Shown here piece by piece: positions 1-8,194 of a stretch of DNA of 64,000 nucleotides. Origin of the DNA: Deltaproteobacteria bacterium (GTDB taxonomy: Bacteria; Myxococcota; Kuafuiibacteriia; Kuafuiibacteriales; Kuafuiibacteriaceae); contig WYAZ01000139.1 of the NCBI GenBank assembly GCA_011526105.1, positions 82,866-146,865 of the forward strand. Reading direction: 5' to 3'. Numbering within the stretch: position 1 is the first letter of the stretch; each line of letters opens with the position of its first letter. Under the pieces are notes generated by a model. It was not told where the DNA came from. It worked only from the letters and a program-made list of their open reading frames with translations, and did no database searches. Position numbers and translations under genes: made by a program.

Positions 1-2
1 CG

Positions 3-335
3 CATCACGAGATTTGGCCGGTCCAGAAGCACGCCGGCGGCGAGAGCATCATCGCCGACGTGGTCGGGCCGGTCTGTGAGACCGGTGATCGCTTCGCCGA
101 GGCCCGAAAGCTACCCGCCCTTCAGCCGGGCGACCTCGTGGCCATCATGAGCGCGGGCGCCTACGGCTTCTCTATGGCCTCGAGCTACAACTCGAGGGCC
201 CTGCCGGCCGAGGTGATGGTGAGTGGAGACCGTTTTTCGGTGGTTCGCCGCCGCCAGAAGATTGAAGACTTGATGCGCGATGAGACCGTGCCTCCTTGGT
301 ACGGCACCGAGTCGCCCAAAGGAGGACAGCCATGA
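3..335 (+). CDS. lysA: Diaminopimelate decarboxylase, C-terminal part (5' end outside window)
   Basis: Partial gene running in from the left edge; only the last 110 codons are present. The product decarboxylates meso-diaminopimelate to lysine with PLP. The visible part is the C-terminal beta-barrel domain: a CETGDRFAEAR stretch (the C-E-[ST]-x-D motif that contributes to the PLP-binding dimer interface), then an LQPGDLVAIMSAGAYG segment and an SSYNSRALPAEVMV segment, all typical of LysA. The stop overlaps the dapA start (ATGA), so lysA, dapA and dapB form one lysine-pathway operon. Family identity is clear; the N-terminal barrel with the PLP lysine is not in view. Confidence 0.92.
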   Translation, partial: HHEIWPVQKHAGGESIIADVVGPVCETGDRFAEARKLPALQPGDLVAIMSAGAYGFSMASSYNSRALPAEVMVSGDRFSVVRRRQKIEDLMRDETVPPWYGTESPKGGQP

Positions 336-1219
336 AGCTCGAAGGTGCCATGACCGCGGTGGTCTCGCCGTTTACGGACGAGGATCGGATCGATCTCGCC
401 GCGTGGAAGAAGATCTTGAAAGCGCAGCTCGCTGGCGGCATCCAAGGCCTCATCGTGGCCGGTACCACCGGCGAGTCGGCGACGCTGAGCTCGGACGAGA
501 AGCGCGCGCTTCTCGAGAGCGCCAAAGAGATGGCGGCGGGCAAGGTGCCGGTGATCCTCGGTACCGGTACAAACGACACCAAGGGCACCATCGCGGCGAC
601 CAAAGAGGCCAAGGCCTGGGGCGCAGATGCCGCGCTCGTGGTCTGCCCGTACTACAACAAGCCCACCCAAGAGGGGCTCTATCTTCACTTCAAGGCGGTG
701 TTCGAGGAGGTCGGCATGCCGATCTTCGCGTACAACGTGCCGGGGCGCACCGCGAGCGACCTGCACGCGGAGACGATCGCTCGGCTCGTCGAGACGGGCG
801 CCATCATCTCGGTGAAGGACGCCACCGCGGACATGCCGCGGGCCATCGACACCTTGGCGCTCGTGCCCAAGAACAAGCCGTTTACGCTCATGTCGGGTGA
901 TGACTTCACCATCTTGCCGTTCATCGCCTGCGGCGGGGTGGGGGTGACCAGCGTCGTCAGCAACATCGTCCCCGCGGACGTGGTGAAGCTGGTCTCGTTG
1001 TGCCGAAAGGGCGACTGGGAGACGGCGCGACCGCTGCAGAAGCGTCTGTCGGACTTGTCGCGGGTGCTCTTCTCGGAGTCGAACCCCATCCCCATCAAGT
1101 ACCTCATGTCGATGGCGGGGTACTGCAAGCCGAACCTGAGACTTCCGCTCGCGCTGGGCAGCCAGGCCACGGTGGCGAAAGTGCGCGCGGCGGCGGAGGC
1201 CTACGGAGGCATCCTGTGA
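332..1219 (+). CDS. dapA: 4-hydroxy-tetrahydrodipicolinate synthase
   Basis: DapA condenses pyruvate with aspartate semialdehyde, the first committed step of lysine/diaminopimelate synthesis in the cytoplasm. The 295-residue length is normal. Visible motifs are GTTGESATLS near residue 45, the tyrosine of YNVPGRT near 133, and the Schiff-base lysine of ISVKDAT near 161. The ATG at 332 is chosen over an upstream in-frame GTG at 296 because it has a GGAGGA ribosome site at 321-326, overlaps the lysA stop by four bases, and matches the usual DapA N-terminus. It is followed by dapB with a GTGA overlap, implying translational coupling. Confidence 0.96.
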   Translation: MKLEGAMTAVVSPFTDEDRIDLAAWKKILKAQLAGGIQGLIVAGTTGESATLSSDEKRALLESAKEMAAGKVPVILGTGTNDTKGTIAATKEAKAWGADAALVVCPYYNKPTQEGLYLHFKAVFEEVGMPIFAYNVPGRTASDLHAETIARLVETGAIISVKDATADMPRAIDTLALVPKNKPFTLMSGDDFTILPFIACGGVGVTSVVSNIVPADVVKLVSLCRKGDWETARPLQKRLSDLSRVLFSESNPIPIKYLMSMAGYCKPNLRLPLALGSQATVAKVRAAAEAYGGIL

Positions 1220-2031
1220 TCGAAGTCGTGGTCTCGGGCGCCTTCGGTCGTCTCGGTGCACGCATCGTTCAGTCGGTGATCCTCGCCGACGGTCTCGTGC
1301 TTCACGCGGCGGTGGTGCGCCCCGGATCCAAGTACGATGGTCGGCCGCTCGCCACCTTCATCCCGGAGGTCAAGAGTGACGTCGCGGCCACCAGCGACAT
1401 CGAAGACGCGCTCGAGTCGTCCGTGGTGCTCGTGGAGACCGCCGCTTCGGCCGAGGTCGCGCTTCAGCACGCCAAACTCGCTGCCAAACACGGCTGTCCG
1501 CTGCTCGTGGCCACCACCGGCTTCTCGGCCAAAGACCGCGCCGCGTTATCGGCCTTTGGCGAGAAGGTCCCGGTGCTGCTCGCGCCCAATCTGTCGCTGG
1601 GCATCACGGTGCTCACCGAGCTCGTCCGCCAAGCGTCGAAGGCCCTGGCAGACTTCGACATCGAGATCGTCGAGACCCATCATCGAAAGAAGAAAGACGC
1701 GCCGAGCGGCACCGCGTGGGCGCTCGCGAGGGCCGCGGCGGAGGCGCGCGGCCGAGACGCCGAGCGTGACGCCATCGTCGCTCGCTCCGGCGACATCGGC
1801 CCCCGCGGAGATGACGAGATCGGGATCCAGACCCTGCGCGGCGGCGAAGTCGTGGGTGAACACACGCTGTTTCTTTTTGGGCCCCACGAGCGACTCGAGC
1901 TGACCCATCGCGCGCAGTCGCGAGAGGCCTTCGCCGAAGGGGCCATCTCCGCCGTGCGTTTCTTGGGGGCGGCCGGCCTGCCCCCTGGGGTGTACTCGAT
2001 GCTCGACGTCGTGGGCTTGGCGCCCCGGTAG
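1216..2031 (+). CDS. dapB: 4-hydroxy-tetrahydrodipicolinate reductase
   Basis: DapB performs the NAD(P)H-dependent reduction after DapA in lysine/diaminopimelate synthesis. The 271-residue protein begins with a Rossmann nucleotide-binding motif (SGAFGRLG, residues about 7-14) and carries the family signature HHRKKKDAPSGTA that binds substrate. The ATTGFS segment near residue 100 also fits. The start is the GTG at 1216, whose last bases overlap the dapA stop; longer upstream frames only read through dapA. It is the last gene of the lysA-dapA-dapB operon and converges with rsfS, whose stop lies 11 bases away. Confidence 0.95.
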   Translation: MIEVVVSGAFGRLGARIVQSVILADGLVLHAAVVRPGSKYDGRPLATFIPEVKSDVAATSDIEDALESSVVLVETAASAEVALQHAKLAAKHGCPLLVATTGFSAKDRAALSAFGEKVPVLLAPNLSLGITVLTELVRQASKALADFDIEIVETHHRKKKDAPSGTAWALARAAAEARGRDAERDAIVARSGDIGPRGDDEIGIQTLRGGEVVGEHTLFLFGPHERLELTHRAQSREAFAEGAISAVRFLGAAGLPPGVYSMLDVVGLAPR

Positions 2032-2042
2032 ACGTTTGCTCG

Positions 2043-2456
2043 CTACATGAACCGGCGGCGGCGGTCGGCCATGGATGCGGCGTCGAAGCCGCGGCCCACT
2101 ATCGCCGAAGCCGTCAGGTTGGGGGTGGAGATCCGCGGCGCCTCTGACCAGAGCCGGTCGAGGTCGTAGTGATCGCGGCTCTCTTCCATGAACACATGCA
2201 CGACGAGGTCGCCGTAGTCGAGGAGGCCCCATCCGCCGCTCTTGTCGTGCGACATGGGCTGCAGGGCATGCTCCTCTTTCAATGACTCTGAGATGGAACC
2301 CACGATGGCTTCCACCTGGCGTTCGTTCATCGCCGAGACGATGACCAGAGCGTCGGTGTAACTGCACCGACCCTTCACATCCAGGACGCTGACGTTGAAG
2401 CCTTTTTTGTCCTGGGCGATTCGTGCCGCTTCTTGGGCTTTTTCGAGGGCTTCTAT
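2043..2456 (-). CDS. rsfS: Ribosomal silencing factor RsfS, apparently with a non-canonical start codon
   Basis: RsfS binds ribosomal protein L14 and blocks subunit joining under starvation. The 137-residue frame carries the family features: a V-x-D-V-K-G-R strand, TDALVIVSAMNERQVEAI, a GGWGLLDYGDLVVHVF core and the DLDRLW tail. No ATG, GTG or TTG lies in frame near the expected N-terminus. The AAGGAG at 2464-2469, directly after the proA stop, points to ATA at 2454-2456 (7-base spacer); ATT at 2460-2462 is the other option but leaves a 1-base spacer. An upstream in-frame ATG exists only deep inside proA. Family identity is strong; the start is inferred. Confidence 0.88.
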   Translation of the reverse strand: MEALEKAQEAARIAQDKKGFNVSVLDVKGRCSYTDALVIVSAMNERQVEAIVGSISESLKEEHALQPMSHDKSGGWGLLDYGDLVVHVFMEESRDHYDLDRLWSEAPRISTPNLTASAIVGRGFDAASMADRRRRFM

Positions 2457-2463
2457 GGCAATG

Positions 2464-2469
2464 CTCCTT
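2464..2469 (-). promoter_or_regulatory. Shine-Dalgarno of rsfS
   Basis: AAGGAG on the minus strand immediately after the proA TAG. It lies 7 bases before an ATA codon and 1 base before ATT, with no canonical start codon near it in the rsfS frame, so it decides the rsfS start discussed above. Confidence 0.6.
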
Positions 2470-3720
2470 CTAGGTGCGGATCTCTCCGCGCCCCAAGACC
2501 ACCAGCTTCTCCGTCGTGAGTTCGAGCGCGGACATGGGACCGTAGGCGTGCATCTTCGATGTGGAGATGCCCATCTCGGCCCCAAGGCCCAGCTCGCCGC
2601 CGTCGTTGAATCTCGTGGATGCGTTCCAGAGGACGCAGGAGGCGTCCACCTGATCGAGGAAACGATCTGCGGCCTTCTGATCATCGGTCACGATGGCCGC
2701 CGTATGGTGAGTTCCGTGTCCTTCAACGTGCTCGAGGGCCGATTCTAGGGTTTGCATCGTGGCGATGGCAAGGGTCAGACCCAGAAATTCGGTGTCGAAG
2801 TCCTCCGGCCGGGCCGCCTGGGCGGTGATGCCAGCCCCGGTCAGCGCCTGGAGGGCGGCAGGGTCTGCACGGAGCTCCACCCCGGCCTGGGCGAGCCGCG
2901 CCCCGAGCGGGACCAGGACGTCGGTCAGGCGGCGCTCGTGTACGAGCAAGGTCTCCATGGCGTTACATACCCCCGGGCGGTGCACCTTGGCGTTGAAGGC
3001 GATGTCGATCGCCATCTTCGGGTCCGCGGCCTCGTCCACGTAGACGTGGCAGATGCCCTCGCCGTGCCGAATGACCGGCACTCGGGCGTGTTCATCCACC
3101 AGGCTCATCAGGGCTGCGCCGCCGCGCGGGATCAGGAGGTCGACCGCGCCGCTCGAGCCCAGGAGCTCGATGACCGCGCTTCGATCGGTGTCGTCGATGA
3201 ACACGACGGCGTCCTCGAGCAGGCCGGCCGCGTGGATGCCCGCGCGTACGGCCTCTGCGATCTCGCGGTTGCTGCGGAGCGCTTCTTTGCCGCCTCGCAA
3301 GACCACCGCGTTGCCGCTCTTGATCGTGAGCGCCGCGCACTCGGCGGTCACGTTCGGTCGCGCTTCGTAGACGATCGCGATGACACCGAGCGGGATGCGC
3401 CGCTTCTGAACGCGAAAGCCAGCCCGACCGCGGCCGAGCTCGCGCGCGGCGCCCAGCGGATCTTGCTGCGCTTTGACTTCGCGCACGGAGGTCAGGATCG
3501 AGGCGTATCGAGCCTCGTCGAGCTTCAGTCGATCGAGCATCGCGGGCGAGAGCTGGGTCGCGGCGGCGAGGTCTTCGCGGTTGGCAGTGAGCACTCGAGC
3601 TTTGGCATCCTCCAGGGCAACGGCGATCGCTTCGAGCGCGTCGTTTCGCGCCGAGAGGGGCAGAACTCTCAGCTGTTTCGCCGCGCTTCGAGCTCGGGCG
3701 AGGGCGTCCTTCACGTTCAC
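2470..3720 (-). CDS. proA: Glutamate-5-semialdehyde dehydrogenase (gamma-glutamyl phosphate reductase)
   Basis: ProA reduces gamma-glutamyl phosphate to glutamate semialdehyde, the second step of proline synthesis. The 416-residue length is typical. Visible are RRIPLGVIAIVYEARPNVT, SGNAVVLRGGKEALRSN, the IPRGG segment and the catalytic cysteine in HRPGVCNAMETLL. It is followed with no gap by rsfS. proB lies about 2 kb upstream on the same strand, separated by a convergent pair of lipoprotein genes, so proB and proA are neighbours but not one simple operon. Start is the ATG at 3720. Confidence 0.97.
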   Translation of the reverse strand: MNVKDALARARSAAKQLRVLPLSARNDALEAIAVALEDAKARVLTANREDLAAATQLSPAMLDRLKLDEARYASILTSVREVKAQQDPLGAARELGRGRAGFRVQKRRIPLGVIAIVYEARPNVTAECAALTIKSGNAVVLRGGKEALRSNREIAEAVRAGIHAAGLLEDAVVFIDDTDRSAVIELLGSSGAVDLLIPRGGAALMSLVDEHARVPVIRHGEGICHVYVDEAADPKMAIDIAFNAKVHRPGVCNAMETLLVHERRLTDVLVPLGARLAQAGVELRADPAALQALTGAGITAQAARPEDFDTEFLGLTLAIATMQTLESALEHVEGHGTHHTAAIVTDDQKAADRFLDQVDASCVLWNASTRFNDGGELGLGAEMGISTSKMHAYGPMSALELTTEKLVVLGRGEIRT

Positions 3721-3766
3721 CCCCCGAGCCTATGCGGAGCCCCAGGCTTCGCGCTACCTTCATCCC

Positions 3767-4588
3767 ATGAAAGCTTCCGCCGAGACCGGGGCCACCCCGC
3801 CCCTCCGGCGGCGCTCCCGTGACGTCGCGTGTGTTTTGTTGTTCCTCGTGTGGCTGCCGGCCTGTGCGAGTCGAAGCCACGAGACGAAGGACGAGGCGCT
3901 CGAGATCGGCACGCCCGAAGAACGTGCCCTGCGCTTTGCTTTCGCCTCGCCGCACACGGAAGGCCTCACCCCGCTTCGACTGTGGGCCACCTACCACAAC
4001 AGTCCGATCGTGAGCGCTCGCCCAAAAGGCGTGCCTCTGCTCGACCGCAAGGGCCGTCCGCTCGGCCCCCGCCTCGGCTTGGCCGATTGGTGTCGGGCCG
4101 CGATGCAAGGGACGACGCTCGTGCGGCAATCGGACGGCACCCTCGCGACCTACAACTTCGCGACGGTGGTGGATGAGCGGCAGGTCGACTGCACCGCTCG
4201 ATACCCGCGTCACGGTCGCATCGGGGGTACGCGCTTTCAGCGCTCCAAGGGGCGTTACGGCAACGGGGCCTTGGGCTGGCCGCTCGTTCCTTATCGCACG
4301 CTCGCCGTCGACCCAAAGCGTCTGCCTCTGGGCTCGGTGATCTACATTCCGAAGGCGCGGGGGGTGCGGATCGTGCTACCCGACGGCCAAGCGCTCGTTC
4401 ACGACGGCTACTTCCTCGCGGGTAACCAGGGTGGATCGGTGGACGGCTCGCAGATCGATGTTTTCATCGGCCCTGCGCTCTCAAATCCCTTCGAGTTCGT
4501 CACGAGCCATCGTGCGCAACGCTTCGAGGCTTACGTCGTGGCGGACGATGAAGTGCAGCGCGGCCTGAGAGCGCAGCACGGCCTCTAG
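3767..4588 (+). CDS. Lipoprotein with a 3D (MltA-type) domain
   Basis: Predicted outer-surface or periplasmic lipoprotein of 273 residues. The N-terminus has a charged region, a hydrophobic stretch and an LPAC lipobox at about residues 28-31. The C-terminal half carries the 3D domain of MltA-like enzymes: LAVDPKRLPLGSVIYIP, then the Asp-rich VHDGYFLA and GSQIDVFIG strands. This fold is found in lytic transglycosylases and Rpf-like cell-wall enzymes, so a peptidoglycan-related role is likely but the rest of MltA is not recognised. Its stop overlaps the convergent Cys-rich gene stop by a shared CTAG. The ATG at 3767 is chosen because it begins the signal peptide. Confidence 0.85.
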   Translation: MKASAETGATPPLRRRSRDVACVLLFLVWLPACASRSHETKDEALEIGTPEERALRFAFASPHTEGLTPLRLWATYHNSPIVSARPKGVPLLDRKGRPLGPRLGLADWCRAAMQGTTLVRQSDGTLATYNFATVVDERQVDCTARYPRHGRIGGTRFQRSKGRYGNGALGWPLVPYRTLAVDPKRLPLGSVIYIPKARGVRIVLPDGQALVHDGYFLAGNQGGSVDGSQIDVFIGPALSNPFEFVTSHRAQRFEAYVVADDEVQRGLRAQHGL

Positions 4589-5790
4589 TAGCACACCGCG
4601 TAGGTGAGCTGCAGGTTGGGTGCGCAGGTGCCGTTGTTCGGGCAGTCCTGGGAGGTCTCGCACTCCGAGCAGCGATCGGAGCCGACCGGCGGGTCGTAAC
4701 AGAAGCCGCTGTTGCAGTCCGTCCCGGTCGTGCAGACATTGCCCAGACCTCCGGCACAGACGTAGTAGCCTTGGCCGTTTCGATCGTCGATGCAGCTTCC
4801 GCCACCGGTGCAGTCTCCGTCTCCTTCGCATTGGGAGCAGACGCCACCCGCACAGAAGGTAGACTCGCACTGACCTCCATTGTTGCAGATGTTCCCGAGC
4901 GCGCCGGTGCCCACGCAACTCGCGTAGCCGTTTCGGATGTTGTACTCGCAGCTCCGTTGAGCGCCGCAGTCTCCGTTGACCTCGCACTCGGAGCAGCGGT
5001 TGGGGCCGCCGCCGGGCGGGTCGAAGCAGAAGCCGGTGCCGCAGTCGTTGCCCTGCTGACACGCGTCACCCAAGCCGCCGGTACAGCTGAAGTAGCCAAC
5101 GCCGGTGCGATCATCGATGCAGGTGCCTCCGCCTTCGCAGTCGGCATCGCCGAAGCACTCGGAGCAGACGCCTTGGTTGCAGTGGGTGGATGCACACTGC
5201 TGGTCGGTGTTGCAGCTCGCCCCGAGATTTCCGGTGCCCACGCAGGCCGCGTAGCCGCGGTCTCCGCTGTATGCGCAACGCTGCTGCACCCCGCAATCTC
5301 CATTGACCGCGCAGAGCGAGCAGACGTCTGGGCCGGTGCGCGCGAAGCAGTAGTTCGTGCTGCAGTCCGCGGCTTCGGTGCAGGTGTCGCCGAGGTCGTC
5401 CGGGAGGCCTGTGTCGGACACGCCCGCGTCTCGGCCGGAGCCGCCATCGCGGTCTGGGCCGCCGTCGAGGCGGGGGCCGCCGTCGAGGCGGGGGCCGCCG
5501 TCGCGCCGAGGGCCGCCGTCGCGGCTCCCGGCGTCGGCGGCGCTGCTGGTGCCCGCGTCATGGAGGTCGCCAGCGTCGGCGGCCGAGCTGGTGCCGGTGT
5601 CGCGAATGCCGAGGTCCCGAGTGCCCAGGTCGTTCGGCTCCGCGTCTCCGTCCGTGGTGGCGTCGCCCGGGACGCCGGTGTCGGGGCCGGAGGTCGAGCC
5701 GTCGAGCCCGGCGGTCGGGGCGTCGGTCCCGCAGGCCGCGAACAGGGCTGCGCTCAAAAACAGAGGGGTGAACAGGAGTCGAACGCGCAT
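4585..5790 (-). CDS. Cys-rich repeat lipoprotein
   Basis: A 401-residue predicted lipoprotein. The N-terminus MRVRLLFTP leads a hydrophobic signal ending in the lipobox AAC. Residues about 25-140 are a low-complexity linker rich in Asp, Gly, Pro and Thr with repeated GGPRLDGG-type units. The C-terminal 260 residues hold at least five Cys-rich modules of the kind C-x(4-6)-DC...C, alternating with GYxxCVGTGxLG and GGLGxxC segments, suggesting many disulfides outside the cytoplasm. No enzyme motif is visible. Similar Cys-rich lipoproteins are frequent in myxobacteria. The ATG at 5790 is selected over a far longer frame because it starts the signal peptide. Confidence 0.85.
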   Translation of the reverse strand: MRVRLLFTPLFLSAALFAACGTDAPTAGLDGSTSGPDTGVPGDATTDGDAEPNDLGTRDLGIRDTGTSSAADAGDLHDAGTSSAADAGSRDGGPRRDGGPRLDGGPRLDGGPDRDGGSGRDAGVSDTGLPDDLGDTCTEAADCSTNYCFARTGPDVCSLCAVNGDCGVQQRCAYSGDRGYAACVGTGNLGASCNTDQQCASTHCNQGVCSECFGDADCEGGGTCIDDRTGVGYFSCTGGLGDACQQGNDCGTGFCFDPPGGGPNRCSECEVNGDCGAQRSCEYNIRNGYASCVGTGALGNICNNGGQCESTFCAGGVCSQCEGDGDCTGGGSCIDDRNGQGYYVCAGGLGNVCTTGTDCNSGFCYDPPVGSDRCSECETSQDCPNNGTCAPNLQLTYAVCY

Positions 5791-5885
5791 GGGCAGGAGC
5801 CTAGTCGAATCCGTTGGGGCCGGTCCAGCCTTGGAACCCGCGGCTTCGGTCGTTCGGCCGACCGGGAAAAGGGCAGGGGTGCGGC

Positions 5886-7019
5886 TCAGGCGTCGATGAG
5901 GACGAGGTCGTCGCGGTGCACCGCGGCGTCGCCGGCGGACTGGCCGAGGATCTCGGCGATGCGTTCGCTCTTTTGACCCGCGATGCGCTCCATGTCCGGG
6001 GCTCCGTAGCGCGCGAGACCACGCGCAAAGACCAGGCCGCCCGCCTCGTTCTCGAGCGCGATGTCCACCGGGTCGCCTTCTTGGAATCGCCCCTCGACCC
6101 GTCGCACCCCCGAGGGCAGCAGGCTCTTGTTGTGGTCGACCAGCGCCTTCCTCGCGCCCTCGTCGACCACGAGTCGCCCGCGTGGTCTCAGGGTGTGGAG
6201 GATCCAATGCTCGCGGCTCTGAAGCTGAGTTCGCTCTGACGGAAGGAGGAGCGTGCCCACCGGCTCACCCTCGATGATCTCGGCGATTCTGCCCGGCGTC
6301 TTGCCGTCGACGATGACCACCATCGCCCCGCGTGCGGCGGCCGCACGTGCGGCTTCGAGCTTGCTGCCCATGCCGCCCACACCGGTCTTCGAACGAGCCT
6401 GGGTCACGAAGCGGTCCAGCGCGCGGTCTGCCGCGAGGCACTCGGGTACGACGAGGCCACGATCGTCTTGAAGTCCTGGCGCGACCGACATGAGGATGAG
6501 CAGTCCAGCGTCGACGAGGTTGGCCACCTGCGCCGCGAGTTTGTCGTTGTCCCCGAGCGCGATCTCCTCGAACGAGACGGTGTCGTTCTCGTTGATGATG
6601 GCGATGGCCTTGCGCTTCTCGAGCTCCCCCAGGGCTCGACGAACGTTCAAAAAGCGCCGCCTGTCGCCCAGATCATCGTGGGTGAGGAGCACCTGCGCCA
6701 CGTGCAGCTCGTGCCGCGCAAACGCTCTGGACCACGCCTCCATCAGCTTGCTCTGTCCCACCGCGGCTGCCGCCTGCAGGCCCGGCATCGTCTTGGGGCG
6801 GCTCTTCAGTCCGAGCACGTGGACGCCCACCGCGATGGCTCCGGAGGAGACGATGGTGGGAAAGCGCCCTGCGCTCACGAGGGGGGCGATCTCCTTGGCG
6901 AGTCGCCGGATGATCTTCGGGTCGAGCCGTCCCGCGTCGTCCGTGAGGACGCCGGAGCCGATCTTCACCACGACGTGCCCAGTCCGCGCCCGTTGGCGCA
7001 GCAGAAGTCGCGCGCTCAT
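5886..7019 (-). CDS. proB: Glutamate 5-kinase with PUA domain
   Basis: ProB phosphorylates glutamate as the first step of proline synthesis. The 377-residue protein has the amino-acid kinase domain: VVVKIGSGVLT at the N-terminus, FPTIVSSGAIAVGVHVLG, INENDTVS, and GDNDKLAAQVA with the substrate-binding aspartates, then the VGGMGSKLEAA segment. The last 80 or so residues form a PUA domain (GRLVVDEGARKAL, VDHNKSLLPSGV). The ATG at 7019 overlaps the stop of the upstream lipoprotein gene as ATGA, with an A/G-rich ribosome site formed by the GAA-repeat tail of that gene. The pair is probably cotranscribed. Confidence 0.96.
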   Translation of the reverse strand: MSARLLLRQRARTGHVVVKIGSGVLTDDAGRLDPKIIRRLAKEIAPLVSAGRFPTIVSSGAIAVGVHVLGLKSRPKTMPGLQAAAAVGQSKLMEAWSRAFARHELHVAQVLLTHDDLGDRRRFLNVRRALGELEKRKAIAIINENDTVSFEEIALGDNDKLAAQVANLVDAGLLILMSVAPGLQDDRGLVVPECLAADRALDRFVTQARSKTGVGGMGSKLEAARAAAARGAMVVIVDGKTPGRIAEIIEGEPVGTLLLPSERTQLQSREHWILHTLRPRGRLVVDEGARKALVDHNKSLLPSGVRRVEGRFQEGDPVDIALENEAGGLVFARGLARYGAPDMERIAGQKSERIAEILGQSAGDAAVHRDDLVLIDA

Positions 7020-8089
7020 CGCTCCTTCTTCTTCTTCTTCTTCTTCTTCTTGCTCGGCTTTGCGGGCTTGGCCGGGTCCGCAGCCGGCTTCGCCGTCGCT
7101 TCGACCTTGGGCTCGGCGGGCTCGGCCGGCTCGGCGCCGACCTTGGGCTTCGCGGGTTCCGCGCCGACCTTGGGTCCACCGATGACGGTGCTGGTCTTGG
7201 TCTCGCCCTCGAGGAACGCGAGCGGTTCGAGATCGGTGGGGTGCCGCCGAATGGTGGGGACGTATTTCTCGGGTTTGAGCTCCTTGCCCGGAACCGAGGC
7301 CAAGTTCATGTCCAAAGACACTTCCAGCGTGCCCACGGCCGGGGCGCCCTCTCCCTCTTTGCCGGGCACCTCGAGCACACCCGCGAGGTGGCACTTCACG
7401 GGCACGGCGGTCTCGGCGTCGACCCAGAGCTCGCCGTCGAGGGAGACGGGACGTTTCGCTCCGTCCTTGGTGTCTTTGCCGACGAGCTCGGGTCCGGGGC
7501 CGAGACGGAGCTGATACTTCACCGCGTTTCTGCCCTGATGGTTCGCGGTTCCGACCGGCTTGAGACTCAAGCGCTCGCCGAAGTAGCCGGTGTACACACG
7601 AAGCGGCTCCCAGGCTTCGTCGCGAACGGCCTTGTGCTGCCGGTTCACGATGCCCTGGACGCGCAGATCTCCGCCGCTGTTTCGGATGAACAGGATGCCC
7701 CCGTGATAGACGATTTCCCGGAGGGGCTCTTCCTCAGCGCCGGTCTGCACCACTCGGAAGTCGCCGTGCAGCCCGTGTTCGATGGTGCTCTTCTCCTCGA
7801 CCCGGAGGTGCTGCTCGCCGCTCTTCAGGTCGAGCTTGGCGGTCCCCTCATACTTGAAGAAGCCGAAGCGCGCGTAGAGCTCGTCCATGCCCATGGCGAG
7901 CACCCGCGCTCGCGCCTTGGTGTCGTCCGCGATCAGCGCGGCGTCTAGGCTCTCCTTGGCGAGGGTCTCGGCCTCAGTGGGGATCGTCTCGCGTCCCCAG
8001 AGCCGTTGTTTGGCCTTCTCGTTGTCACGGTCCTTTGTGCAGCCGAAGCTGAGCGCGACCAAGGCCAGGAGTGCTGCGGCTCGCGCCAT
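7016..8089 (-). CDS. Lipoprotein with Ala/Pro/Glu linker and poly-lysine tail
   Basis: A 357-residue predicted lipoprotein of unknown function. The signal peptide ends in the lipobox FGC at about residue 17. The middle (about 60-270) has alternating strands and fits a periplasmic beta-rich domain similar in layout to lipoprotein-binding folds, but no family could be named. Residues about 285-345 are a repeated KVGAEPAKP/PAEPAEP linker, and the protein ends in an uninterrupted run of ten lysines plus ER. Translation is coupled to proB. A basic tail could contact membrane phosphates, peptidoglycan or nucleic acid; this is inference only. Confidence 0.87.
   Translation of the reverse strand: MARAAALLALVALSFGCTKDRDNEKAKQRLWGRETIPTEAETLAKESLDAALIADDTKARARVLAMGMDELYARFGFFKYEGTAKLDLKSGEQHLRVEEKSTIEHGLHGDFRVVQTGAEEEPLREIVYHGGILFIRNSGGDLRVQGIVNRQHKAVRDEAWEPLRVYTGYFGERLSLKPVGTANHQGRNAVKYQLRLGPGPELVGKDTKDGAKRPVSLDGELWVDAETAVPVKCHLAGVLEVPGKEGEGAPAVGTLEVSLDMNLASVPGKELKPEKYVPTIRRHPTDLEPLAFLEGETKTSTVIGGPKVGAEPAKPKVGAEPAEPAEPKVEATAKPAADPAKPAKPSKKKKKKKKKER
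7024..7051. repeat. TTC/GAA trinucleotide microsatellite
   Basis: Eight uninterrupted TTC units on the plus strand, giving GAA/AAG on the coding strand. They encode the C-terminal poly-lysine run of the upstream lipoprotein and at the same time supply the purine-rich ribosome site of proB, two codons before its start. Confidence 0.85.
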
Positions 8090-8127
8090 CTGACCTGAGG
8101 TATCACGTCCGACCAGCCGGTCCGACC

Positions 8128-8172
8128 AAAAACGAAAACGCCGCCCGGCCTCCTGGCCAGACGGCGTTTTCG
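8128..8172 (-). terminator. Rho-independent terminator of the RTX-like gene
   Basis: An 11-bp perfect stem pairs 8133-8143 (CGAAAACGCCG) with 8162-8172 (CGGCGTTTTCG), with a further GGCC/GGCC inner stem. On the minus strand it is followed at once by five T residues (8128-8132). It lies just downstream of the repeat-protein gene and upstream of the lipoprotein-proB pair, separating the two transcripts. Confidence 0.78.
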
Positions 8173-8194
8173 CAAACGAAGGGAGGGGTTTGAC

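Noticed and set aside
3721..5885. A mobile element splitting proA and proB
   Set aside because: The intervening lipoprotein genes match their neighbours in composition and no inverted or direct repeats bound them.
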